A DNA stretch of 64,000 bases. Origin: Deltaproteobacteria bacterium. GTDB lineage: Bacteria; Myxococcota_A; Bradymonadia; REDH01. Location of the stretch: positions 1 to 64,000 of the forward strand of contig REDH01000040.1 in assembly GCA_007693585.1 (NCBI GenBank), in the 5' to 3' direction. Below, piece after piece: positions 38,349-46,610 of the stretch. The position numbers and the translations under genes were made by a program. Position 1 is the stretch's first letter, and each line of letters starts with the position of its first letter. Under the pieces are notes generated by a model. That model had not been told where the DNA came from and did not search any database. It was given only the letters and a program-made list of their open reading frames with translations.

Positions 38349-40457
38349 TCACTCCTGTCCGTCGTCGAAGAGCGCAAAGGCGCGAACGGAAGCCGCGTTG
38401 CCTGCGTCGAGAGCCAGCACCGTGGGCTCGAGTCGCAGACCGACCGCCACCGGAGCCGTCACCGTGACCACGCTGGTGGCGGTTCGACCGCCGAAGGAAG
38501 CGGTGATCACCGTGACCCCGTCGCCCCGGCCGGTGACCACCCCCGCTTCCACCGTCGCCGTGCTGGCGGAAGACGTCGACCACTCGGCTTCGGTGGTCAC
38601 GTCGCGAGTGGAGTCGTCCTCGAACGTGGCCACCGCGGTCAGCTCCAGCGCACCGCCGACAGCCACCGCACCGGAGCCCGGATCGACGGACAGGGCGATC
38701 ACCGGGAGATCGATCACCCCGCTGACGACGACCTCGACCTCGACCTCGAGCACATCAAGGCGGGCGCGGACGAGGGTCTGACCCGGCCCATGCGCGGTGA
38801 CCACTCCCGCTTCGTCGACCGTGGCCACGGCAGGGTCTTCGGTGCTCCACTCCACGTCCGCCGTGGCATCCACAGGGTCTCCGTCCGCGAGCGCGGCGAA
38901 CGCAGCGAGGGCCTCCGTGCCCCCGAGCTCCAGCTCGACCGGATCCGGGGTCACGGCCAGTCGATCGAAGCACTGTTCCCGCCACTCGATGGCGCTCTCG
39001 ACGCACGGACCGCAGGAGGCGCGGTCGTCGTCGTCGACCAGGCACACCCGGCCCAGCTCGGCGCAGTCCAGCGTGGCGCAGGTCACCACATCACCGCACC
39101 CCGGGAGCGCGTCCGTGGGCTCGCAGCGCAGCGCCGACGCCTCGTTGCAGGTCCACGCCAGGCAGGTCCCGCATTCCTCCCCCGGGTCGTGATCGAGTTC
39201 TCCGCACCGGCCACAGGCGTTCAGCGCGTCCGGCCCGAGATCGCCCTCGCAGGTCAGCGCACTTCCATCCAGCGCGCAGACCGACGTCCCGGTCAGGCAC
39301 TCCCCGCAACGACCGCCCGGGATCCCACGCAGCGGACCGCACCCGCCGCAGGCGTTCTCCTGAAGGCTGTCCGGCACGCTGCACGCCACCGCGTTGGCCG
39401 AGATGCAGAAGTTCACACCGAGCCCACACACACCACAGGCTGTCCCCGGCGCCCGATCCAGTGGTGTTCGGCCGCCGCAGGCGTTGCGCTCTTCGCCAGG
39501 CTCCACCGGCTGGCATCCGAGTGCCCCATCGTCACAGAACAGCCGCCCCCCCGGGCACGGGCCGCCCGGCACCCCATCGAGCGGCGAACACCCCCCACAC
39601 GGATTCGGTGTCGTCGCGCCCACGCACACCGCCGCCCCACTCTCGTCGCAGGCCCACGTCCCGTCCCCACAGAATCCGCACGCCTCGCCCGGAACACCGG
39701 CGAGCGTGCCACATCCACCGCATGCGTTCGGCGGCTGACCGAAACCATCGGGAATGCACTCGAGCGCCTGCCCACCGCCCGCGCACACCAGAACCCCGAG
39801 GCCGCACGTGAGGGCGCAGGTGCCGCCCGGACCGGCCCGCCTCCCGTCGTGACGCAGGTCGTCCGTTCCTCCGCAGGCGTTGCGGCCCACCAGGCAGAGC
39901 GTGTCTTCGCGACCATCACACGCGACCCTGCCATCCTGACCGAGCTCGTCAAGGCACGACTCGCCCGGGACCGCGCCCAGAGACATACAACCACCACAGA
40001 TGTTGGTGGCGGCGGCCCCCACGCACCGCAGGTCCCCGTCCGGAGCACAGATCCAGGCGCCGTCTCCGCACTCGCCACAGCGGCTTCCCACCTCGACAGG
40101 CAGGACGCCAGGGGAGCCACATTCGTTGAGGACCGCCTCGCCCACGCACCGCAGGGCATCCAGCCCGTTGCAGATGAGGACCCCCGAACCCTCGAATCCG
40201 CAGCGCTCCCCTGCACGGGACGCGCGTCCGTCGAACTGCAGGACCCCCTCCCCCCCACAGTCATTGAACACCGAGGACGTAGGGCCCACGACGTCCGGCT
40301 CGGAGGACTGCTCCGACTCGCTCGACACATCATCGGCCACCGACGACGCATCCGGCTCCGTCGTCACCTCCGTGCTCGTGTCGCCGGACGAACAGGCCGT
40401 CAGCAACAGCATCGCCAGCACACACACGCACTTCGGCACCCTGCACGCGACCTTCAT
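38349..40457 (-). CDS. Cys-rich repeat lipoprotein with Ig-like modules, prematurely stopped
   Basis: The product has 702 residues from ATG 40457; ATG 40463 and 40469 are alternatives and no strong ribosome site favours one. A lipoprotein signal ends LLLTAC. After an acidic Ser/Glu linker, residues about 70-500 hold roughly ten copies of a 35-45 residue disulfide module: NACGGC, then G-x-PGxxCGxC, then W-x-C, then CVGA-like. Residues about 505-700 hold Ig-like modules of the Big_2 type (TPDPVELELGGTEALAAFA; EWSTEDPAVATVDEAGVVTAHGPGQTLV). The third module is broken by TGA at 38349-38351; coding similarity continues beyond. The intact form would have about 909 residues. This is a probable surface adhesin or binding protein; function is not known. 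Confidence 0.82.
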   Translation of the reverse strand: MKVACRVPKCVCVLAMLLLTACSSGDTSTEVTTEPDASSVADDVSSESEQSSEPDVVGPTSSVFNDCGGEGVLQFDGRASRAGERCGFEGSGVLICNGLDALRCVGEAVLNECGSPGVLPVEVGSRCGECGDGAWICAPDGDLRCVGAAATNICGGCMSLGAVPGESCLDELGQDGRVACDGREDTLCLVGRNACGGTDDLRHDGRRAGPGGTCALTCGLGVLVCAGGGQALECIPDGFGQPPNACGGCGTLAGVPGEACGFCGDGTWACDESGAAVCVGATTPNPCGGCSPLDGVPGGPCPGGRLFCDDGALGCQPVEPGEERNACGGRTPLDRAPGTACGVCGLGVNFCISANAVACSVPDSLQENACGGCGPLRGIPGGRCGECLTGTSVCALDGSALTCEGDLGPDALNACGRCGELDHDPGEECGTCLAWTCNEASALRCEPTDALPGCGDVVTCATLDCAELGRVCLVDDDDRASCGPCVESAIEWREQCFDRLAVTPDPVELELGGTEALAAFAALADGDPVDATADVEWSTEDPAVATVDEAGVVTAHGPGQTLVRARLDVLEVEVEVVVSGVIDLPVIALSVDPGSGAVAVGGALELTAVATFEDDSTRDVTTEAEWSTSSASTATVEAGVVTGRGDGVTVITASFGGRTATSVVTVTAPVAVGLRLEPTVLALDAGNAASVRAFALFDDGQE

Positions 40458-40784
40458 CGGCATCACCATGAGAACGCACGTGAACTGCTTGTAGCGACGA
40501 GGTCGCTGCGCACCTGTACTGCCCACGTGGCCGAAAATCGGGATCCGTCAAGCGATACGAACATATGGACGGTTCGGGGCTCCGCCCCCCCGAAACCATC
40601 TCGTCCCGGGCCGCGGCGGCTGGGGACCATGCCGGACCTGCGGTCCGGGACGACAAGCCCCCGGCCTGCGCACGAACGGCGCACGCAACGGGGTTGCCTG
40701 CCGCACGCTCCGTCCACGCTCCGGCACCGCCGCGCCCAGTGCGCGGTCGGAGCCAGGTCTTCACGTCACCGCTCCGCGCAGCGC
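40458..40784. other. Intergenic region (327 bases) between nfu and the Cys-rich lipoprotein gene
   Basis: No reading frame is convincing. It holds two hairpins that could end suf-nfu transcription: CCGGACC-TGC-GGTCCGG (40632-40648) and TTCGGGG...CCCCGAA (40573-40593). Neither has a T-run. A minus-strand TTGACG near 40546-40551 could be a -35 box, but no -10 is clear. Confidence 0.5.
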
Positions 40785-41375
40785 TCAGTAGCCGGAGAAC
40801 ATGAAGTCACCGGCTCCGCCGACATCCACGACCGAGAGGTCCGGATCGAACTCGTCGCGGAGAATGCTCTGAATCGCCATCAGGGTCCCGCCCGCCGAGC
40901 TGGGGCAGGAGCCGCAGGCACCCTGATACTTGATGTACAGCACGTGATCGCGCAGCTCGATGAGATCGAGCCCACCCCCATCCGCCGCGAGATACGGACG
41001 GACAGTCCGGTCGAGGATGTCGCTGATCCCCTGCAGCTCGGGGGTCAGATCCTCGCGGGACTGACCGCCCGTGTCCGAGGTGGGATCCGAATAGTCCGGA
41101 TCATGCTCCGGCAGGGCTTCCTGAAGCAGGTCGATCACCTCGTTGGACAGGGCATCCCACTCCCGTGCAGGATCCCGGGTGATCGTGACGTAGTTGTCGA
41201 AGAGAAACACGCCCTGCACGCCGTCGAGCCCGAACAGCCGCAGAACGAGGGGGACATGTTCGCCCTCCTCGCGGGTGCGGTAGTTGCCCTTGCCCTCGGA
41301 CTTCACCGTGTACTGGGAGATGAACTTCACCGCATCCGGGTTGGGCGTCTCCTGCACGTGGATGTAGAATCGCAT
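40785..41375 (-). CDS. nfuA: NfuA-type Fe-S cluster carrier
   Basis: The product has 196 residues. The N-terminal half (FYIHVQETPNPDAVKFI... GVFLFDNYVTITRDP) is the Nfu_N domain. The C-terminal half is the NifU-like domain with RPYLAADGGGLDLIEL and the cluster-binding GACGSCPSSAGGTL (CxxC). Such proteins receive an Fe-S cluster from the Suf scaffold and hand it to target enzymes. A spacer of about 25 acidic residues separates the domains. The gene is 9 bases after sufD and last in the sufBCD-nfu operon, which supports the role. Confidence 0.94.
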   Translation of the reverse strand: MRFYIHVQETPNPDAVKFISQYTVKSEGKGNYRTREEGEHVPLVLRLFGLDGVQGVFLFDNYVTITRDPAREWDALSNEVIDLLQEALPEHDPDYSDPTSDTGGQSREDLTPELQGISDILDRTVRPYLAADGGGLDLIELRDHVLYIKYQGACGSCPSSAGGTLMAIQSILRDEFDPDLSVVDVGGAGDFMFSGY

Positions 41376-41384
41376 GGCGAGCCC

Positions 41385-42695
41385 TCAGAGAAATCGATCG
41401 AGCGCGATGTCCAGCCGGCCCTCGAGCCAGTCGCGCAGGCCGTCATCGGCGATCCGCTCCAGGACATCGAGCGCAAAGCCCCGCACCAGCAATCGCCCGG
41501 CCGCCTCCGGACCGATGGCCCGGCTCTGGAGGTAGAAGACCGCTTCGTCGGCCAACCGCCCTACGGTGGCGCCATGGGAACACTTCACGTCGTCGGCGAA
41601 GATCTCGAGCTGCGGTCGGGTGTCCGCACGAGCCTCGTCGCTCAGGAGCAGGTTCTGGTTGAGCTGAAAGGCCGCCGTACGCTGCGCATCCGGATGCACG
41701 TTGATCTTGCCATGAAAGACCGTACGCCCCTGCCCTGACAACACGTTCTTGTAGAGCTGGTCGCTCGTGCAGTCCGGAACCCGGTGATCGATCAGGGTGT
41801 TGTGATCCAGATGCTGCCGGTCCCGCGCCAGGGTGACCGCCGCCAGATCGGCGTGGGCGCCCGGACTGTTCAGCGACACCCGCAGATCCTCGCGCGAGAG
41901 CCGGCCACCGATCGCCAGCACCAGCGAGCGGTAGGTCGCGTCCCGACCCAGGTCGACCTCCACGTTCGCGAACAGCCGGGAGTCGGTGCCCTCCGCCTGA
42001 ATGCGCACATGGGTGAGTTGCGCGCCCTCCCCCACGCGGACGCGTGACGAGTGGCTGATGACGCCCGCCCCACCCGCATCCCCGACGAAGCTCTCGACGA
42101 CCACCGCCCGGGCGTGGCGTCCCAGGTCCACCAGCAACCGGCCGGGGATCAGCCGAGTGGACTCGTCACTCACCTCGCGGGTCAGGTGTACGATCTGGAT
42201 GACCTGGTCGAGCTCCGTGTCCGCCGGCACTCGGAGCACGGCACCATCCGTGGCAAAGGCCGCCGCCAGGGCGCCGAAGGCATTCTCCGCGGTGGCGTCC
42301 CCTGCGAGAAGATGGGCAACCGCCTCGCCATCCACCCGAATCGCGTCGCTCAGAGGCCGGAGCAAGCCGGCCTCGAACGCCTCACGGGCTTCGCCGAACT
42401 CGGCATGGAAGCGACCGTCCACGAGTACGAATTGGACAGCACCGGGCACGCGGATGTCTTCGAGCAACGTCGCGGTGTCGCCGGGGGTCGAGTCCACGGG
42501 AACGAGGGCCCGGCGCGCCAGATCACCGACCCGGGTGTACTTCCAGTCCTCGTCCCGGCGCTGCGGAAACCCCACGGCCTCGAAGCGGGCCAGGGCCTGA
42601 CGACGGAGGTCCTCGGCCCAACCCGGGAGGTCAGCTTCCTCCAGGAGTCGAGCGTCGAGAAGGGTACGGTATTCGTTGTGCAGATCGGTACTCAT
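41385..42695 (-). CDS. sufD: Fe-S cluster assembly protein SufD
   Basis: The product has 436 residues. ATG 42695 is 5 bases after the sufC stop and has no clear ribosome site, so translation is probably coupled. The N-terminal helical part has DEDWKYTRV. The beta-helix core follows, and the C-terminal signature DQLYKNVLSGQGRTVFHGKI and FADDVKCSHGATVG is diagnostic. SufD forms the SufBC2D scaffold with SufB and the ATPase SufC. The conserved His of KCSHG is present. Confidence 0.95.
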   Translation of the reverse strand: MSTDLHNEYRTLLDARLLEEADLPGWAEDLRRQALARFEAVGFPQRRDEDWKYTRVGDLARRALVPVDSTPGDTATLLEDIRVPGAVQFVLVDGRFHAEFGEAREAFEAGLLRPLSDAIRVDGEAVAHLLAGDATAENAFGALAAAFATDGAVLRVPADTELDQVIQIVHLTREVSDESTRLIPGRLLVDLGRHARAVVVESFVGDAGGAGVISHSSRVRVGEGAQLTHVRIQAEGTDSRLFANVEVDLGRDATYRSLVLAIGGRLSREDLRVSLNSPGAHADLAAVTLARDRQHLDHNTLIDHRVPDCTSDQLYKNVLSGQGRTVFHGKINVHPDAQRTAAFQLNQNLLLSDEARADTRPQLEIFADDVKCSHGATVGRLADEAVFYLQSRAIGPEAAGRLLVRGFALDVLERIADDGLRDWLEGRLDIALDRFL

Positions 42696-42700
42696 GCGGG

Positions 42701-43462
42701 TCACGCGGCGTTGTCGAGGATCCAGTCGTAGCCCTTCTCCTCCAGCTCGAGGGCCAGCTCGCGGCCCCCCGAACGAAGGATCCGACCCTTGCCGAGGACA
42801 TGAACATGATCCGGCTCGATGTAGTTGAGCAGACGCTGGTAGTGCGTGATCAACACGAAGGCGTTCTGCTTCGAGCGAAGCGTGTTCACGCCCTCGGCCA
42901 CCGTGCGCAACGAGTCGATGTCCAGGCCCGAGTCCGTCTCGTCGAGCAGCGCCAGACGAGGATTGAGAACTGCCATCTGCAGGATCTCGTTTCGCTTCTT
43001 CTCTCCCCCGGAGAAGCCGTCGTTGACCGGACGGGCCAGGAAGGACGGATCCATCTTCACCAGTTCCAGCTTGCGCTCCACGAAGGCGCGGAAAGCCACC
43101 TCGTCGAGCTCCTCCACCCCCTGGTGCTTGCAGATCTCGTTGAAGGAGGTCCGCAGGAAGGTCTCGTTGTTCACCCCGGGCAGCTCCACCGGATACTGGA
43201 ACGCCAGAAACACGCCCTCCCGGGCGCGCTCCCAGGGCTCGAGTTCGAGCAGGTCGCGCGTGCGGAAGTTCACCTCGAACTCCACGGAGCCCGACGTCAC
43301 CTCGTACCCGGGATGGCCGGCGATGACCTTGGCGAGGGTGGACTTGCCCGAGCCGTTCGGGCCCATGATGGCATGCACCTCGCCCGGCCTGACCTCCAGG
43401 GACAGACCGTTGAGGATCTTCTCGCCATCCACGGTGGCGTGCAGGTCTCGTACGTTCAGCAT
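42701..43462 (-). CDS. sufC: Fe-S cluster assembly ATPase SufC
   Basis: The product has 253 residues, the standard length. It is an ABC-type ATPase that drives conformational change in the SufBCD scaffold. Walker A is GPNGSGKSTL, the ABC signature SGGEKKRNEIL, Walker B ALLDETDSGLD, and the H-loop His is in ITHYQRLL. It has no membrane partner, as expected. It lies between sufB (117-base gap with a palindrome) and sufD. Confidence 0.97.
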   Translation of the reverse strand: MLNVRDLHATVDGEKILNGLSLEVRPGEVHAIMGPNGSGKSTLAKVIAGHPGYEVTSGSVEFEVNFRTRDLLELEPWERAREGVFLAFQYPVELPGVNNETFLRTSFNEICKHQGVEELDEVAFRAFVERKLELVKMDPSFLARPVNDGFSGGEKKRNEILQMAVLNPRLALLDETDSGLDIDSLRTVAEGVNTLRSKQNAFVLITHYQRLLNYIEPDHVHVLGKGRILRSGGRELALELEEKGYDWILDNAA

Positions 43463-43480
43463 GGTTCACTCGATGGCTGG

Positions 43481-43498
43481 GGCGCCGGTACCGGCGCC
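43481..43498. repeat. Perfect 18-base palindrome between sufB and sufC
   Basis: GGCGCCGGTACCGGCGCC is fully self-complementary. As RNA it would form a GC-only 6-bp stem (43481-43486 with 43493-43498) around a small loop, 19 bases before the sufC start. It may adjust the sufB:sufCD expression ratio or protect mRNA ends. Confidence 0.7.
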
Positions 43499-43579
43499 TG
43501 GCTCGTTTCGGGGTGGGATGGCCACGATCCGGCGTCCGAACCATGACTCGTCTCCGGGGAGGACACGGAGCGGACTCTT

Positions 43580-45013
43580 CTAGCCCACGCTGTGTTCCAG
43601 CTTCATCTCCAGCAGGTTCACCGCTTCCTCGGCGAACTCCATCGGAAGGTGGCGAAACACCTCCTCACAGAATCCGTTCACGATCATCGAGATGACCTGC
43701 TCCTCGTCCAGGCCGCGGGACTGCAGGTAGAAGACCTGGTCGTCGCTGATCTTCGACGTGGAGGCCTCATGTTCGATGGTCGCCGAAGCGTTGGCGCACT
43801 CGATGTAGGGGAAGGTGTGGGCTCCGCACCGGTCGCCGACCAGCATGGAATCGCACTGGGAGAAGTTGCGCGCATTCTCCGCTCCCTTCTCGATGCGGAC
43901 CAGGCCGCGATAGCTGTTCTGGGACTCACCGGCGCTGATGCCCTTGCTGATGATCGTGCTCCGCGTGTTCTTGCCGCGGTGAATCATCTTCGTGCCCGTG
44001 TCCGCCTGCATCCGGTCCTGCGTGAGCGCCACGGAGTAGAACTCGCCCTGGCTGCCGTCGCCCTCCAGGATGACGCTCGGGTACTTCCAGGTGATCGCCG
44101 ACCCCGCCTCGACCTGCGTCCAGGAGATCTTGCTGTTCCGCCCGATGCAGCGACCCCGCTTCGTCACGAAATTGTAGATGCCCCCCCGACCCTCGGCGTC
44201 TCCCGCATACCAGTTCTGGACCGTCGAGTAGTTGATCACGGCATCATCCAGGGCGATCAGCTCGACGACCGCCGCATGGAGCTGGTTCTCGTCCCGCTGC
44301 GGCGCCGTGCAGCCCTCCAGGTAATTCACCGCCGAGCCCTCCTCGGCCACGATCAGGGTCCGCTCGAACTGGCCGGTCCCCGCCGTGTTGATCCGGAAGT
44401 ACGTCGACAGATCCATCGGACACTTCACCCCCTTGGGGATGAAGCAGAACGAGCCGTCCGAGAACACCGCGCTGTTCAGCGCCGCATAGAAGTTGTCCGT
44501 CGTCGGCACCACCGTTCCCAGGTACCGCCGGACAAGCTCGGGGTGTTCCTGCACGGCCTCCGAGAACGAACCGAAGATGACCCCGACCTCCGCCAGCTTG
44601 TCCTTGAACGTCGTCGTGACCGACACCGAGTCGAAGACCGCATCCACGGCCACGTTCATCAGGCGCTTCTGCTCCGTGAGGGGAATGCCCAGGCGCTCGA
44701 ATGTTTCCAGAAGCTCGGGATCCACCTCGTTCAGGTTGTCCAGCTTCGGCTTCTTCTTCGGTGCCGACCAGTAGCTGATCGCCTGGAAGTCCACCGGCGG
44801 ATAGCTCGCGTTGAGCCAGTGCGGCTCCGTCATTCGCTTCCACCGCTCGAAGGCCTCGAGCCGGAAATCCAGCAGCCACTCCGGCTCCTCCTTCCGGCGG
44901 GAGATCTCCCTCACCACGGACTCGTCCAGTCCGGGCGGCAGCGAGTCCGTCTCGATCGAGGTGACGAACCCGTACTTGTAATCGCTCTGAAGGCGTGTCT
45001 CGAGCGCATCCAT
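43580..45013 (-). CDS. sufB: Fe-S cluster assembly protein SufB
   Basis: The product has 477 residues. ATG 45013 has GGAAGGA upstream. SufB is the scaffold on which the cluster forms. Family landmarks are [13 protein letters not shown] at the N-terminus, [26 protein letters not shown] (conserved Cys), [12 protein letters not shown] and the C-terminal [20 protein letters not shown]. It is first in the operon sufB-sufC-sufD-nfu. No cysteine desulfurase (SufS), SufE/SufU or regulator gene is in the window, so sulfur supply must come from elsewhere. Confidence 0.97.
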   Translation of the reverse strand: MDALETRLQSDYKYGFVTSIETDSLPPGLDESVVREISRRKEEPEWLLDFRLEAFERWKRMTEPHWLNASYPPVDFQAISYWSAPKKKPKLDNLNEVDPELLETFERLGIPLTEQKRLMNVAVDAVFDSVSVTTTFKDKLAEVGVIFGSFSEAVQEHPELVRRYLGTVVPTTDNFYAALNSAVFSDGSFCFIPKGVKCPMDLSTYFRINTAGTGQFERTLIVAEEGSAVNYLEGCTAPQRDENQLHAAVVELIALDDAVINYSTVQNWYAGDAEGRGGIYNFVTKRGRCIGRNSKISWTQVEAGSAITWKYPSVILEGDGSQGEFYSVALTQDRMQADTGTKMIHRGKNTRSTIISKGISAGESQNSYRGLVRIEKGAENARNFSQCDSMLVGDRCGAHTFPYIECANASATIEHEASTSKISDDQVFYLQSRGLDEEQVISMIVNGFCEEVFRHLPMEFAEEAVNLLEMKLEHSVG

Positions 45014-45107
45014 GGCAGTTCCTTCCTGTGTTTGCCCGACCCCGACGCCGGAGTCCCCAACCTGCGTTCCACGCCAGCCATCCCGCGACACGGCTAGGCG
45101 AATGAAC

Positions 45108-45168
45108 GTGGACCTCTCTGGTCCACTTTAACGATGCGCGAGGTAGGCCTGCGGATGCGCAGTGTCAA
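45108..45168 (-). promoter_or_regulatory. suf operon promoter and operator-like palindrome
   Basis: On the minus strand a perfect TTGACA (45163-45168) is 17 bases from a weak -10-like TACCTC (45140-45145). Just downstream, about where transcription would have started, lies a perfect inverted repeat GTGGACC-TCTCT-GGTCCAC (45108-45126). It is a plausible site for an Fe-S or redox-sensing repressor (Rrf2/IscR or SufR type); the motif itself does not match the E. coli IscR consensus I know. Confidence 0.5.
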
Positions 45169-45204
45169 CCGGAAAGGGGGAGCCGAGGCCCCCGGGCGAG
45201 GGTT

Positions 45205-45642
45205 TCAGACCCGCACGCGACGACCCAGCGCCGACCAGAACAGCGCGCCGCCCACCATCGACCAGGCGAGCACGAAGCCGTTCCAGAGATACAGTCCCGA
45301 ATACTCGTTCAGGGCCCAGCGAAGCACGCAGGGCGAACCGACGAAGCCGAGCAGCTCGAGCACCCCCCCTCCCGGGGCGGCCAGCGTCACCGCAGCATTC
45401 AGCGTGTACAGCGCGGCGCCCGCACACAGAAAGAGTGCCCAGCGGCGAAGGATGGCCGCGGCTGACGTCATCATCGACAGCCCCGTGATCCCGATGACGT
45501 AAGCGCCATACGGATCGAACAGCGAGAGCGGCCCCGTCGACAGCAGCATGAGCAGCTGGACGAGGCCGATGGCCGTCCCGACGAACACGAGCCCGACAGG
45601 AATCCGGAGATCGCGAGGGACAACGGTCTCGGGAGAGGACAT
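45205..45642 (-). CDS. Small integral membrane protein, unknown function
   Basis: The product has 145 residues from ATG 45642; upstream in-frame starts (45690, 45759) would add a polar tail. Four hydrophobic helices are evident (starting at LVFVGTAIGLVQLLMLLS, ITGLSMMTSAAAIL, FLCAGAALYTLNAAV and LVLAWSMVGGALFWSAL), ending with Arg residues that suggest a cytoplasmic C-terminus. It is DoxX/DUF-like in size, but I recognise no family. It is transcribed in the direction of sufB and ends 191 bases before it, with the suf promoter in between. Confidence 0.65.
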   Translation of the reverse strand: MSSPETVVPRDLRIPVGLVFVGTAIGLVQLLMLLSTGPLSLFDPYGAYVIGITGLSMMTSAAAILRRWALFLCAGAALYTLNAAVTLAAPGGGVLELLGFVGSPCVLRWALNEYSGLYLWNGFVLAWSMVGGALFWSALGRRVRV

Positions 45643-45740
45643 CACGCATACCTGGGCAGGGAGAAGCGGTTCCGCAGGCACGCCGAACATGCGTCCGCGG
45701 CCCAGCGAACGTAAGGTGGCCGGGCGAGGCTGTCGAGGGC

Positions 45741-46610
45741 TCAGTCCCCCGACCCGCACACCCCGGCGAGGAGTTCCGCAAGCCGGCGGCCGGCGATCGT
45801 CACCGCTTCAGGGCTCAGATCCCCGCCCAGCGCCACCCGGCCTGTCTCGCGGGCGGCGACGAGGCTCGTCCCCGATCCGCAGCAGGGATCAACCACCAGC
45901 CCACCCTGCGGAGCATGGGCCCTCACCAGTAGACGAAGCAGCGCGAGCGGCTTCTGGGTGGGATACCCTGTTCGCTCCCGGGCCATGTTGTTGATGGCCG
46001 GAATGTCCAGGACATCCGGGTGCTTCTTCATCATCCCCTTCATCCTTGCGCTCGTGGCAGGCACCATGGGGGGGTCGAAGTACCAGGACGTGCCTCGGGT
46101 GTACCACAGGATCGTGTCGTGCTTGCGCGGCCACGCACGGCGGCTCGAGCCCCCCAGCCCGTAGCGCCAAACGAGCTCGTTCCGGAAGCCGGGCCGCCGA
46201 GAGGAGCCTCCGCCGCGTTCCCCGGCTCCCAGGTGCCGGTCCGCAAGCACGGCCAGATAGGGCGACGCGTGCTGATCACAGTGCAGAAGCAGACTTCCCT
46301 CGGGAGCAAGGGTGGACGCGATCTCCTCCAGCAGGCGGTCCATCCAGTCGAGATAGCCGTCCAGCCCTGCGGGCCAGCGGTCGACGAACGCCGGAGCAGG
46401 TCGGTCCGCGGAGGTCCTGCGGCCCGTGAGAATACGCTGGATGCCGAACGGAGGATCCACCACGATCAGGTCCGGCAGCACGTCGTCGCGCCGAAGTTCT
46501 CGCAACAGCTCCAGCGCATCCATCTGCCGCACGGGCTGACGTGCCCACCCTTCGGGAAGGTCACGTGGCCAGCGCTCCTCTCGGCCGGTGCCCTCCCCGT
46601 CGACGCTCAC
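45741..46610 (-). CDS. DNA methyltransferase, beta-class (N6-adenine or N4-cytosine)
   Basis: The product has 289 residues from GTG 46610, overlapping the previous stop (GTGA). Motif IV is DPPFG (52-56) near the N-terminus, and motif I is DPCCGSGTS (241-249) near the C-terminus with YPTQKP before it. This order defines the beta class (CcrM/HinfI-like), which methylates adenine N6 or cytosine N4. The region between, about residues 125-200, would be the target recognition domain. No restriction endonuclease is adjacent, so it is an orphan methyltransferase, but it is coupled to a SWIM protein and a SNF2 helicase. The recognition site cannot be deduced. Confidence 0.88.
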   Translation of the reverse strand: MSVDGEGTGREERWPRDLPEGWARQPVRQMDALELLRELRRDDVLPDLIVVDPPFGIQRILTGRRTSADRPAPAFVDRWPAGLDGYLDWMDRLLEEIASTLAPEGSLLLHCDQHASPYLAVLADRHLGAGERGGGSSRRPGFRNELVWRYGLGGSSRRAWPRKHDTILWYTRGTSWYFDPPMVPATSARMKGMMKKHPDVLDIPAINNMARERTGYPTQKPLALLRLLVRAHAPQGGLVVDPCCGSGTSLVAARETGRVALGGDLSPEAVTIAGRRLAELLAGVCGSGD

